A stretch of 15,583 nt of DNA. It comes from Spirochaetia bacterium (lineage in GTDB: Bacteria > Spirochaetota > Spirochaetia > Treponematales > Breznakiellaceae). The translations under genes and the position numbers were made by a program. Position 1 is the stretch's first letter. Each line of letters begins with the position of its first letter. The notes under the pieces are model-generated. The model saw only the letters and a program-made list of their open reading frames with translations, was not told the origin of the DNA and did no database searches. The stretch lies in contig BNUW01000051.1 in the NCBI GenBank assembly GCA_025997655.1, forward strand, positions 1-15,583, in the 5' to 3' direction. Shown piece by piece: positions 1 to 8,338 of the stretch.

Positions 1-127
1 AAGTCGGTGCGTTCCAGGTCGCTCTTCTTGGCCGCCGCGTCCACATAGGCGTCTACCGCAGCTTTCTGGTCCGGCGTAGTAATGGTGTTCACCAGGGAAT
101 GTTCCGGGGAGAGAACCATGTAGGTTG
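1..127. repeat. 127-bp direct duplicate of an internal leuS segment
   Basis: Bases 1-127 read the same as 1061-1187 (offset 1060); I saw no mismatch. The segment lies in the editing-domain part of leuS (antisense on the plus strand). At 128 the identity stops and the sequence jumps, with a short TTG overlap, into leuS of the opposite orientation. This is the outer half of the chimeric structure at the left end. A perfect duplicate at a contig edge is more likely an assembly or amplification artefact than a genomic repeat. Confidence 0.9.
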
Positions 128-228
128 AGTACTGGGCGCCGGTGGACCTCTACGTAGGAGGGGTTGAACATGCGGTGCTGCACCTCCTCTACAGCCGCTT
201 CTGGCACAAGGTCCTCTACGACCTGGGG

Positions 229-1959
<1,731 letters not shown>

Positions 1960-1982
1960 GATGTCGGGACTCCTTCTATAGT

Positions 1983-2096
1983 ATGCCTATCATATACGGC
2001 GAGAGGGGGGTGTTTCAAGACGCGGACTACCAGGATATGAGCAGGACCCCGGAGGGTCGGCAAATCATTGCCGCGCTTCAATCCCTGGATGACTGA
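1983..2096 (+). CDS. Possible small ORF or gene tail (37 aa)
   Basis: A plus-strand frame from ATG 1983 gives a 37-residue product with a coding-like composition ([20 protein letters not shown], then QSLDD and stop). It has no good ribosome-binding site, and it begins inside the leuS leader, divergent from leuS. It could equally be the C-terminal remnant of a longer lost gene. No family recognised. Confidence 0.25.
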   Translation: MPIIYGERGVFQDADYQDMSRTPEGRQIIAALQSLDD

Positions 2097-2229
2097 ATCT
2101 AACAATCCCGAAGATTTCCCCATCTTTAAGTACCTTGACCAAGGTAAAAATTCTGGAAAAAGAACGGGCACTATAAAAGATGTCCGGTTTTTGGCGGTAG
2201 AGCATATCTCCTTATATCAGAAGCTCTAA
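2089..2229 (+). CDS. Possible small ORF (46 aa), overlapping the previous one
   Basis: ATG 2089 lies inside the last codons of the preceding small frame (ATGACTGA overlap), an arrangement typical of coupled genes. The product begins [20 protein letters not shown] and ends HISLYQKL. Polar, no membrane segment, no recognised family. Codon choice looks protein-like, but the length gives little support. It may be a gene fragment; bases 2101-2160 also hold the near-palindrome TACCTTGACCAAGGTA. Confidence 0.25.
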   Translation: MTESNNPEDFPIFKYLDQGKNSGKRTGTIKDVRFLAVEHISLYQKL

Positions 2230-2494
2230 ATGTTTTATTCTTACACACTCCAGTACACACTCCGGGAATTTCAGGAACAATAATTCTCATTTTGAAGAAA
2301 CCCACGAAAAAGAAATAGCCCGGTAACCGTACCAATTAATTCAGTAGCAGAGGTATGTTTGAAAGTTAATCAAAGTGGTTGTTTCTGTTCCTACAGGTCA
2401 TTTTATCAAGGTCTATGTCCCATGTTTTGTAGGGTATTATCATATAAAAAGCAAGTGCCAGGCACCATTTTCTTGCCAGCGCGGCTGACTGGCT
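2230..2494. other. Intergenic stretch with no recognisable gene
   Basis: I see no convincing reading frame on either strand. It contains a 10-bp direct repeat TACACACTCC (2242-2251 and 2254-2263) and the palindrome GTGCCAGGCAC at 2455-2465. The neighbouring relics on both sides suggest decayed DNA. Confidence 0.5.
2455..2465. repeat. 11-bp palindrome GTGCCAGGCAC
   Basis: A perfect palindrome around a central A. Similar GTGCC/GGCAC palindromes are often met at the ends of mobile or REP-like repeats in bacteria, but no transposase or second copy is visible here, so its nature stays open. Confidence 0.4.
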
Positions 2495-2593
2495 TTAGGG
2501 TATGAGTAACCGTTCTATCGCAGCAGCCAAATCTTCAGGTTTTGTTGTAGGTGAAAACCATGTTTCCACTTTTCCGTCACGATTTACCAGAAA
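2495..2593 (-). pseudogene. Glutathione peroxidase relic (C-terminal ~32 codons)
   Basis: The minus strand reads FLVNRDGKVETWFSPTTKPE, then DLAAAIERLLIP and stop. This matches the C-terminus of the intact peroxidase at 10824-11360 (FLVNRDGEVKAWYSPTTKPE, then DLTAAIERLLMP) with only a few substitutions. The DNA similarity includes about 16 bases beyond the stop codon (GCGCGGCTGACTGG on the plus strand). Upstream of 2593 the similarity ends abruptly, and no catalytic Cys or Gln region remains. It is a truncated duplicate or the scar of a recombination, lying directly downstream of the response regulator gene. Confidence 0.85.
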
Positions 2594-2609
2594 TAACGAT
2601 ACTTTAATA

Positions 2610-2623
2610 ACTATCAAGATAGT
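2610..2623 (-). terminator. Weak hairpin after the response regulator gene
   Basis: ACTATC-AA-GATAGT gives a 6-bp stem 21 bases past the regulator's stop codon. There is no proper U-tract, so termination is uncertain. Confidence 0.25.
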
Positions 2624-2643
2624 AACCGCAAACGCTGTTTTAC

Positions 2644-3411
2644 CTACCCACAAAACCTATAACCCGCACCCCACACCGTTTGTATGTGTACCGGATTGGA
2701 CGGATCGCGCTCTATTTTTTTCCGTAAGCGGGTAATATGCTCGCGGACGGTATTGATGTCGCCATACATATCTTCACCCCAGATTTTATCGTAGAGTTTT
2801 TCTTTGCTAAAAACTATTTCAGGGTTTGAGGCAAGAAAAAAAAGTAATTCATATTCTTTGTTGGCAAGTTCTATTTCTGTTTCCGAAACAAAAACACGCC
2901 GTGTTGAGGGGTTGATTACAAGGTTTCTGGCAACGATGTTGCTTACGGCAATGTCGCTTACGATAATTTCTTTTTCTGCTGCCTCTCGTTTTTCTATTGT
3001 TGTTATCTGCCGGGCGGTTTCTGTTATTCGCTTGAAACGTGCAATATGAGATTTTATCCGTGCCACGAGCTCTGCAGGGGTAAAATTCTTTGTAATGTAA
3101 TCGTCCGCACCCAACCCAAGCCCGCGCACCTTGTCAGTCTCCTCGCCCCGCGCGGTGACCATCAAAATTGGCACATTGATTTTGTCCCGTATTGAGCGGC
3201 ATATTGCGTAGCCGTCAATGCCGGGCAGCATAATGTCAAGCAGGATAAGGTCAAAGGTGTCTTTCAAGGCGCGTTCCATGCCTTTAAGCCCATCGCTTTC
3301 CCGCGCTGTTTCAAAGCCGTTGATTTCGAGAAAATCCCGCTCAAGTTCCGCAATGGTGTCATCGTCCTCAATTATAAGAATGCGCGGCTTCGTCACCTGC
3401 TCATTTGCCAT
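2644..3411 (-). CDS. OmpR/PhoB-family response regulator
   Basis: Cytoplasmic DNA-binding partner of the upstream histidine kinase. Receiver domain (about residues 10-125): acidic pocket E15/D16/D17, phospho-acceptor D59 in LILLDIMLPG, switch T86, conserved K108. A long linker (about 126-155) leads to a winged-helix Trans_reg_C domain ending in TVREHITRLRKKIERDP and VWGAGYRF. At 255 residues it is slightly longer than usual (about 225-235). Oddity: the near-invariant KP motif of receivers is KN here (K108-N109), checked in the DNA; the cis-proline is replaced. The start ATG overlaps the kinase stop by 11 bp, with AAGGA eight bases upstream, so translation is coupled. Members of this family bind direct repeats at about 11-bp spacing, which is exactly what is found upstream of this operon. 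Confidence 0.93.
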   Translation of the reverse strand: MANEQVTKPRILIIEDDDTIAELERDFLEINGFETARESDGLKGMERALKDTFDLILLDIMLPGIDGYAICRSIRDKINVPILMVTARGEETDKVRGLGLGADDYITKNFTPAELVARIKSHIARFKRITETARQITTIEKREAAEKEIIVSDIAVSNIVARNLVINPSTRRVFVSETEIELANKEYELLFFLASNPEIVFSKEKLYDKIWGEDMYGDINTVREHITRLRKKIERDPSNPVHIQTVWGAGYRFCG

Positions 3412-4540
3412 TGTGTTCGTCCTTTTCTACAAGCGGTAACTGATTTGCCAAAGGCAAATTAATCACTATCGCAAGCCCGCCCGCCTCCGGTAATTCGGCG
3501 CGAATCGAGCCGCCCATTTTGGCGATGATTTTTGCGCTGATGGCAAGCCCCAGCCCTGAACCTTTTTTATTCCTGGAAGGATCGGCACGGTAAAACACAT
3601 CAAATAGTTTTTCAAGGCTTTCCGGCGACACACCGGGGCCGTTGTCGGTAAAGGTTATCTCTGCCATTCCGGCTTTTTGCGCGGCTTCAAGGCGTATCTC
3701 TCCTTTTTCCGCCGTTTTATATTTTACGGCATTCTCAAAAATATTGACAACCACACGGCGGAACAATAGCGGGTCGATACTGATATGCATATTCTCCGGT
3801 AATTCCCGCGCTATAAGCGTAAGTCCGCGCCGTTCATATTCGTCTGATAATTCCACGATACAATCTTCTATAATTGCATCGCATGGTACCGTCTGTGTTT
3901 CCGTTGTGAATTCGTCCATATCCAGTTTTGAAAATAAAAACAGTTGATCGATGATGTGTTCCAGGTCGGCGGTTTTATTTTCAATAATGCCAAGATATTT
4001 TTCACGCTGTTCGCTTGTCGCGGCAACACCGGATTTAATGCCGTCAACACTCATTTTGATTGAAATAAGCGGCGAGCGTAAATCGTGGGAAATACCGGCT
4101 ATCAATTCCTTCCGGCTGTTTTCGTTTTTTTCAAGACGTGCCGCCATTTCGTTGAAGGTATCACAGACCGGGCGGAATTCGTCGTCATCGCTGTAGTGAA
4201 GCCGGAAAGACAGGTCGTTTTCACTGAATTGCCGTGCGCCTGCGGCGAGGGTATCAAGGGGCTTCAAAACACGTTTGATTATCTTCCGTGTCAAGAACTG
4301 ATTAACCGTGAGTGTCAGGATAATCACTATTGCCATTGTGATACCCGTAAAAACAATTCCCAGCCCCGATGAATGCCAGTTTTCCAGAAACTCTATTTTT
4401 TCGGCAGTTCCGCTGCCAAAACTAACCCCATTTATAACAAGCACCGCTCCGCTGATGCCCACCAGCAAAGCCCAAAACAATAATATCGGCAGCACAATCA
4501 TGAGAATATTCGAGATAAAAACTCTGCGTTTAAGGGTCAT
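3401..4540 (-). CDS. Sensor histidine kinase (HAMP, HisKA, HATPase)
   Basis: Inner-membrane two-component sensor of 379 residues. TM1 is about residues 8-36 and TM2 about 60-82, with a very short outer loop of roughly 24 residues between them. A HAMP domain follows (VLKPLDTLAAGARQF...). The HisKA box is ISHDLRSPL with phospho-acceptor H152. The N box is NIFENAVKY, G1 is DNGPGV and G2 is GSGLGLAIS, so the ATPase domain is complete. The small outer loop argues against a large extracellular ligand domain; the signal may come from the membrane or from a partner protein. SD sequence AAGGAGG lies just before the ATG, and the stop of the upstream small ORF overlaps this start (ATGA), so the two are probably coupled. 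Confidence 0.93.
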   Translation of the reverse strand: MTLKRRVFISNILMIVLPILLFWALLVGISGAVLVINGVSFGSGTAEKIEFLENWHSSGLGIVFTGITMAIVIILTLTVNQFLTRKIIKRVLKPLDTLAAGARQFSENDLSFRLHYSDDDEFRPVCDTFNEMAARLEKNENSRKELIAGISHDLRSPLISIKMSVDGIKSGVAATSEQREKYLGIIENKTADLEHIIDQLFLFSKLDMDEFTTETQTVPCDAIIEDCIVELSDEYERRGLTLIARELPENMHISIDPLLFRRVVVNIFENAVKYKTAEKGEIRLEAAQKAGMAEITFTDNGPGVSPESLEKLFDVFYRADPSRNKKGSGLGLAISAKIIAKMGGSIRAELPEAGGLAIVINLPLANQLPLVEKDEHNGK

Positions 4541-4713
4541 TCGGCCTCCTTGTATTTTTCTTTCGGGGTACTGGTAATCATACCATTTTTCCCTTCTGTC
4601 CGGCTACCATCTTTCAGGCTTTCATAAAAGGTGAAACCGTAATCAACCGAAGCCAGGTCCAGCCAAAAAAGAAAAGTATCAAATGGGTTATAGTGCTCTT
4701 TGTTTTTATCCAT
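4537..4713 (-). CDS. Small 58-aa protein coupled to the histidine kinase
   Basis: A minus-strand frame of 58 codons, MDKNKEHYNPFDTFLFWLDL and so on, ending KYKEAE. Its stop TGA overlaps the kinase ATG (ATGA), which is strong contextual evidence that it is translated. A modest SD (GAAGAG) lies seven bases before the ATG. The product is charged and aromatic-rich with one short hydrophobic patch (FLFWLDL) and no clear transmembrane helix or signal peptide. I do not recognise a family. Its position suggests an accessory of the kinase, for example a regulator of sensor activity, but that is inference. Confidence 0.65.
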   Translation of the reverse strand: MDKNKEHYNPFDTFLFWLDLASVDYGFTFYESLKDGSRTEGKNGMITSTPKEKYKEAE

Positions 4714-4782
4714 TAAATAGCTCTTCTTTTATAACAGGGGAAAGCGGTTCCAGGACAGGGGTATCCCGGAACTGCTTTACGC

Positions 4783-5595
4783 CTATTGTGCAGTTTGTTC
4801 ACGCGGGGGCTTTCCTACCTGCGGCAATAGGGGATGCAGAATATTTCCCTTCTGCGGTAATGCGGAAAACGAGTTCTTTCCCAGGTGCGGCAGTAAATTG
4901 GGACGCCGGATTTCCCGCTTCGGAGAATAGATATTCAAGCCGAAAGTGATGTAGGGGTTAACGGTCAGCGTCGAATAGCCTTTCGGGTTCCAGTCTCTGC
5001 TCCAGTCCCCATTACGCGATGCTTCGTGTGCGACACTGCCTCCTAAAAACGACCACATGACATTCGCGCCGCCTTTGATAAAGAATTTGTCGCCAATGTC
5101 AAACTTTAATCCGGTATCCGCGCCGACACCAAAGTTAAACATTGTCCTGAAATAATCATCGCCGTTTTCCTCATACCGCGCGAACAATCCGCTTCCGCCA
5201 ATCCCAATGCCGGTTTGCAACGATACATTGTCCGTGAAGCGGATACGGAAAGCCGGGCCAAAGATCCCTTCCCATTGAAAGTCGTGATTGCTATCTCCCA
5301 CCACCGGAAACGCAAACGAGCCGTGATAAAATATACCGACGTTTTTATGGTTCCAAAAGGAATAGCCATCAAAAGCCATACCCGGCGAACCGAAATAGCT
5401 GTCGTCATTATCGGGATCAAACACAAAGGTGTTACCGAATACGAAACCGGCTGACAGGCTGGTTTCGTTTGCGGGAAGCACAAAAGGGGCGGTTTCCGGC
5501 ACTGTTTCTTGCGCCGCTCCCTGCGCCGCTCCCTGCGCGGTGACAAAGGACAGGGAAAAGATGAGCAAGATCGATACAAATGCGATTCGTTTCAT
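4783..5595 (-). CDS. Outer-membrane beta-barrel protein (270 aa) with unusual tail
   Basis: An exported protein with signal peptide 1-20 (MKRIAFVSILLIFSLSFVTA). Then comes a GAAQ-GAAQ repeat (encoded by a 12-bp tandem repeat, 5511-5534) and alternating amphipathic, Gly/aromatic-rich strands typical of an 8-10-stranded barrel (SLSAGFVFGNTFVF..., FGPAFRIRF, LQTGIGIGGSGLF, NPYITFGLNIYSP). It resembles small treponemal surface proteins; function unknown. The last strand, ending near residue 226, has the look of a barrel end, but about 44 mostly polar, Pro-rich residues follow, which is unusual. Start: AGGAGT six bases before ATG. It is the first gene of a likely operon with the small ORF, kinase and regulator, 69 bp ahead of the small ORF. 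The promoter carries 11-bp repeats. Confidence 0.8.
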   Translation of the reverse strand: MKRIAFVSILLIFSLSFVTAQGAAQGAAQETVPETAPFVLPANETSLSAGFVFGNTFVFDPDNDDSYFGSPGMAFDGYSFWNHKNVGIFYHGSFAFPVVGDSNHDFQWEGIFGPAFRIRFTDNVSLQTGIGIGGSGLFARYEENGDDYFRTMFNFGVGADTGLKFDIGDKFFIKGGANVMWSFLGGSVAHEASRNGDWSRDWNPKGYSTLTVNPYITFGLNIYSPKREIRRPNLLPHLGKNSFSALPQKGNILHPLLPQVGKPPREQTAQ

Positions 5596-5617
5596 AAGAA
5601 ACTCCTATAAAAAAAGT

Positions 5618-5639
5618 TTTTACACCATACGGCGTAAAA
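5618..5639 (-). promoter_or_regulatory. 5'-leader hairpin before the barrel gene
   Basis: On the transcribed strand, TTTTACGCC-GTAT-GGTGTAAAA folds into a 9-bp stem (one G-U pair) with a GTAT loop, about ten bases upstream of the SD. A related hairpin with the same loop lies in the leader of the lipoprotein gene (15280-15300), so it may be a shared post-transcriptional element. Confidence 0.45.
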
Positions 5640-5679
5640 CCAATAAGGAATGTTTTATTCTTTATTGATATTTAAAATA

Positions 5680-5754
5680 TATCCGCCAGGTGTTAACTGC
5701 TTATCAACAAACCATCAATTTTTTATCAACTTTTCAGGATTTTGGCTGTTCCAT
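5680..5754 (-). promoter_or_regulatory. 11-bp-phased TTGAT repeat promoter, copy A
   Basis: On the minus strand the units TTGATAAAAAA (5719-5729), TTGATGGTTTG (5708-5718) and TTGATAAGCAG (5697-5707) follow each other without gaps. A degenerate unit TTAACACCTGG (5686-5696) comes next. The third unit supplies a -35-like TTGATA. The best -10 (TATATT) lies about three bases further than the usual 17-bp spacing, so the core promoter here is less certain. Another 25 bases upstream (5730-5754) are identical to copy E. It drives the barrel protein / small ORF / kinase / regulator operon. Confidence 0.7.
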
Positions 5755-5851
5755 ACAAATCATAAAAACAACCCGCCTGTACATTAATAGTGATGACCGA
5801 GACCGATGTATATTTCCCTGTTTATTCCCGATGGAAGTTTCCCTGCGCTGG

Positions 5852-7345
5852 CTATCTCACGCAGATTCCACGCGATACTCCCACGCAAAAAATACTGCGC
5901 CAGGCAAAGGGGAATACGAGTGCTTCTATGCCCCCGGTTACCAGAAAATCATCAAAATTAAACTTGAGTTCTTTAAGCGATACGCCGTCGGAATCAAGCA
6001 TTGCCCCTTTGACAAAGGCCATATCAATTACCGGTGAAATCTGGAATTCAAAATCAAAATAGCGAAGACTTTCTTTATGCAGCCACGCGGAAGGCATAAA
6101 CTTGAATACCCTGAACGGAAAATCAAAATTAAACGAAAGCATTTGGTCGGCGTTTATCGAACGGTCAAGTATCCCGCGCAGCATAGTACCCGCTTCGACG
6201 CGGTCCTGGTCATGGTAGTGTTCAGTGTCGTTAAACCACGTTTTATAGCGAAAACGTGCGGATGCGGCAAAAAAGCCCGTGAATTGTTTATGTGCTATAC
6301 CGAGCACTGATACCGAATTATTCCATTCGTTAAAATAGGTATTATACTCGTTTGATGCGGCGAGCGCGGCTGCATAGCCGGATCGAAAATTGGTTTTTTC
6401 TACCCAGTTTATGTTATTAACACCGATTTCGTTTCCAAACGCCAGTACCGGCCCCTGCCTCCATCCCAAGTCATGTCCGCTTAGCCGGTAGTTGATTTTG
6501 CTTGACAGTTCGCTGGTAAAAAAAAGTTCCCCATTGCGCGGCATCCCTAAGGGAAGCGGGATACGCCAGCGCGCAAAGGGTCTTGAATACATATAGCTTA
6601 TATCTTCAAAAATTTCGGGATTTTTCTTCTCAAATAAAAAGTATTCCTCCCGCAGGACAACGCCTTCGTCAAAACCCAGGGTAAACACGGTGTTTTTGAA
6701 CGGAAGGTCAACGGAAATCCCGGTGATATTTCCAAAGGCAAGGGGTTCACCCACAACATACGCAAGCCCGAGGGCAAGCTTGAATTTCCAGTCAAGCTCC
6801 AGGGCGCGAAACGGCAATTCGGTTTCCGCAGAGAGCGCATATTTCCCCTTTGAGGAATCGCCTAAATGAAAGTCATCAAGGGAATAACCGAAATCTATTT
6901 TGAGCGGCATCAAGGTACCCAGAAAATTATAATCCCGAAGTTTCAGCGAGGGCTCAAAGCCGGCGTTGGAACTGTACTTGGGTTCCGGGAGGATGACAAA
7001 ATTACGTGTATCAACCACGCTGACGGCTAAATTAACGCCATACCGCCCATTTTCTTCGGCTATGGTATAGGTGATGGTAACTTCAGCAAGCACCCTGTTG
7101 TTCAATAATGTTTGCCGTTTCCGATCGATATACCCGGCAAGCGCCTCATCGCCGCGCAATTCTTCGCCTATAACAAAATCGGCGGCTCTGAGTACGGCGG
7201 CAGGCTGCGTGCGCCCTTCAACGGCAACATCAATGTTTTTGATATAGTAGACCAAATCTTCATTATCTTCCGCATATACCGATGCCATTACAACTAAAAA
7301 GAAGGCAGACAGCAAAAAAAAGCGCAGAATTTTTCTGTACAACAT
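5852..7345 (-). CDS. Omp85/POTRA-like outer-membrane protein (497 aa)
   Basis: Signal peptide 1-25 (ending VVMASVYA), then an N-terminal POTRA-like unit (about 28-115: YYIKNIDVAVEGRTQPAAVL..., IDRKRQTLLNNRVLAEV..., VNLAVSVVD). A linker NFVILPEPKYSSNAGFEPSL leads into a long beta-barrel region with repeated aromatic/Gly amphipathic strands. One POTRA plus barrel fits a small Omp85/TamA-like or two-partner-secretion-like assembly protein; it is much shorter than BamA, so it is not the housekeeping BamA. There is no SD before the ATG: the predicted -10 TAGTAT lies only nine bases from the ATG, suggesting a leaderless or nearly leaderless mRNA. The same upstream sequence and first ~12 codons occur, truncated, at 10647-10753. 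Confidence 0.75.
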   Translation of the reverse strand: MLYRKILRFFLLSAFFLVVMASVYAEDNEDLVYYIKNIDVAVEGRTQPAAVLRAADFVIGEELRGDEALAGYIDRKRQTLLNNRVLAEVTITYTIAEENGRYGVNLAVSVVDTRNFVILPEPKYSSNAGFEPSLKLRDYNFLGTLMPLKIDFGYSLDDFHLGDSSKGKYALSAETELPFRALELDWKFKLALGLAYVVGEPLAFGNITGISVDLPFKNTVFTLGFDEGVVLREEYFLFEKKNPEIFEDISYMYSRPFARWRIPLPLGMPRNGELFFTSELSSKINYRLSGHDLGWRQGPVLAFGNEIGVNNINWVEKTNFRSGYAAALAASNEYNTYFNEWNNSVSVLGIAHKQFTGFFAASARFRYKTWFNDTEHYHDQDRVEAGTMLRGILDRSINADQMLSFNFDFPFRVFKFMPSAWLHKESLRYFDFEFQISPVIDMAFVKGAMLDSDGVSLKELKFNFDDFLVTGGIEALVFPFAWRSIFCVGVSRGICVR

Positions 7346-7354
7346 AGCAAAAGG

Positions 7355-7416
7355 ATACTATGCAAATGTAAACTTTTTATCAACAAAACATCAACTTTTT
7401 ATAAACTTTTCAGGAT
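7355..7416 (-). promoter_or_regulatory. 11-bp-phased TTGAT repeat promoter, copy B
   Basis: Units TTTATAAAAAG (7395-7405), TTGATGTTTTG (7384-7394), TTGATAAAAAG (7373-7383) and TTTACATTTGC (7362-7372). The core promoter is TTGATA (7378-7383), 17 bp, TAGTAT (7355-7360). The start codon follows nine bases later. The upstream part CCTGAAAAG is shared with copies A and E. Confidence 0.75.
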
Positions 7417-7434
7417 TTTGGCGGGGGTGGTGGG

Positions 7435-7448
7435 GCGGCGAAGCCGCA
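7435..7448. terminator. Short GC hairpin after the PAP2 gene
   Basis: GCGGC-GAA-GCCGC (read GCGGC-TTC-GCCGC on the minus strand) forms a 5-bp stem with a three-base loop 25-35 bases past the phosphatase stop codon. No U-tract follows on the minus strand, so this is a weak candidate. Confidence 0.25.
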
Positions 7449-7471
7449 TGGACGGCAGTGTACCGTATATT

Positions 7472-8092
7472 TCAGTTTTTTATGAATATTGGATGAGTAA
7501 AATGTAACCAAATTAAGCCAAGTAAGAATCCGCCCATAACATCTGTGGGAAAATGTACACCGCAATAAATACGGCTGAGTCCAATACAAATAATAAGCAT
7601 AGATAACACAACTTGCAAGGCTCGCCTTATGAATACTCTTTTAATGTGCCTGTTTATTAAAACAATCAACATCCCATATAAAAGTATTGAAACTGTTGCA
7701 TGTCCGCTGGGAAAACTCAAACCATGGACAACAACCAAATGTAAACTATCGGGCCGTTGACGTCCTATAATGGTTTTTAAAAAATGGACAAAACCCCCTG
7801 CCACGATTCCAACACCTGATAGCAGCCAAATTGCCTCCCGTTTTTTCTTATACATAAAAAGCAGCGCAAAACAAATGATACTTAGGGGTAAAACAAAAAT
7901 AAAATCACCCAATCGAGTCACCGTAATAAAAAACAAATTAAACTGAGGATATAAATTATGTTTTATCATTTCAATAAAATAATTATCAAATCCACTGAAA
8001 AAGTCCGGTCTCACTTTTATTAAATAACAAAAGACAATAAATACTACAGTGAGAATAATACCTATTATTTGTGATGATAATCTCTTTTCCAT
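7472..8092 (-). CDS. PAP2-family membrane phosphatase
   Basis: Integral membrane acid phosphatase of the PAP2/PgpB/BacA-like class, likely acting on lipid phosphates (undecaprenyl-pyrophosphate, phosphatidate or phosphatidylglycerol-phosphate) at the outer face of the inner membrane. All three signature motifs are present: KTIIGRQRP, PSGH, and SRIYCGVHFPTD (catalytic His and Asp). About six hydrophobic segments. I chose MEKRLSSQ at 8092 because GGTGAGG precedes it; ATG 8119 (AGGGGG upstream) and TTG 8137 are in-frame alternatives adding 9 or 15 residues. Its promoter is repeat copy C, which places a lipid-envelope enzyme in the same presumed control group as the barrel proteins. Confidence 0.9.
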   Translation of the reverse strand: MEKRLSSQIIGIILTVVFIVFCYLIKVRPDFFSGFDNYFIEMIKHNLYPQFNLFFITVTRLGDFIFVLPLSIICFALLFMYKKKREAIWLLSGVGIVAGGFVHFLKTIIGRQRPDSLHLVVVHGLSFPSGHATVSILLYGMLIVLINRHIKRVFIRRALQVVLSMLIICIGLSRIYCGVHFPTDVMGGFLLGLIWLHFTHPIFIKN

Positions 8093-8144
8093 TATACCCT
8101 CACCTTTTGTACTGTCCATAAAAACAACCCCCTGCAAATTAATG

Positions 8145-8160
8145 TAGTAAGATTTTACTA
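8145..8160. promoter_or_regulatory. Palindrome TAGTAAGATTTTACTA over the PAP2 promoter -10
   Basis: Perfect 6-bp arms (TAGTAA / TTACTA) around four bases, overlapping the predicted -10 (8155-8160) and start site of the phosphatase promoter. Size and position fit an operator for a dimeric repressor; the protein is unknown. Confidence 0.4.
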
Positions 8161-8216
8161 AACAAATGTAAACTGTTTATCAACAAAACATAAATTTTTT
8201 ATAAACTTTTCTGCGG
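8155..8216 (-). promoter_or_regulatory. 11-bp-phased TTGAT repeat promoter, copy C
   Basis: Units TTTATAAAAAA (8195-8205), TTTATGTTTTG (8184-8194), TTGATAAACAG (8173-8183) and TTTACATTTGT (8162-8172). The core is TTGATA, 17 bp, TAGTAA, a weak -10. It drives the PAP2 gene. It is the most diverged copy in its distal units. Confidence 0.65.
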
Positions 8217-8232
8217 TTCTGTAAATAAGCAG

Positions 8233-8285
8233 TTGACATTTCAAAATTCGTACGTTACCATAGAATAAATCGGACGGACGTCCGT
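8233..8285 (+). promoter_or_regulatory. Promoter and TetR-type operator of the plus-strand membrane-protein operon
   Basis: TTGACA (8233-8238), 17-bp spacer, TACCAT (8256-8261). Just past the expected start site lies ACGGACGTCCGT (8274-8285), a perfect 12-bp palindrome inside CGGACGGACGTCCG. It lies where a repressor would block transcription, and the third gene of the operon encodes a TetR protein, so autoregulation is likely. No second copy of this palindrome was noticed in the window. Confidence 0.7.
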
Positions 8286-8338
8286 TTTACCATCAAGTGG
8301 AGGAAGCTTGCGGAGTCTTACTTATTGGAGGTATAACC

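Noticed and set aside
4749..4949. Plus-strand Cys-rich frame (FPTCG...FPFCGNAENEFF) as a zinc ribbon
   Set aside because: It is the reverse strand of the barrel protein tail, without start signals, and the cysteines are irregularly spaced.
8274..8285. Restriction or methylation site cluster (GACGTC)
   Set aside because: The 12-bp palindrome is better explained as a TetR operator, given its place at the start site and the TetR gene in the same operon.
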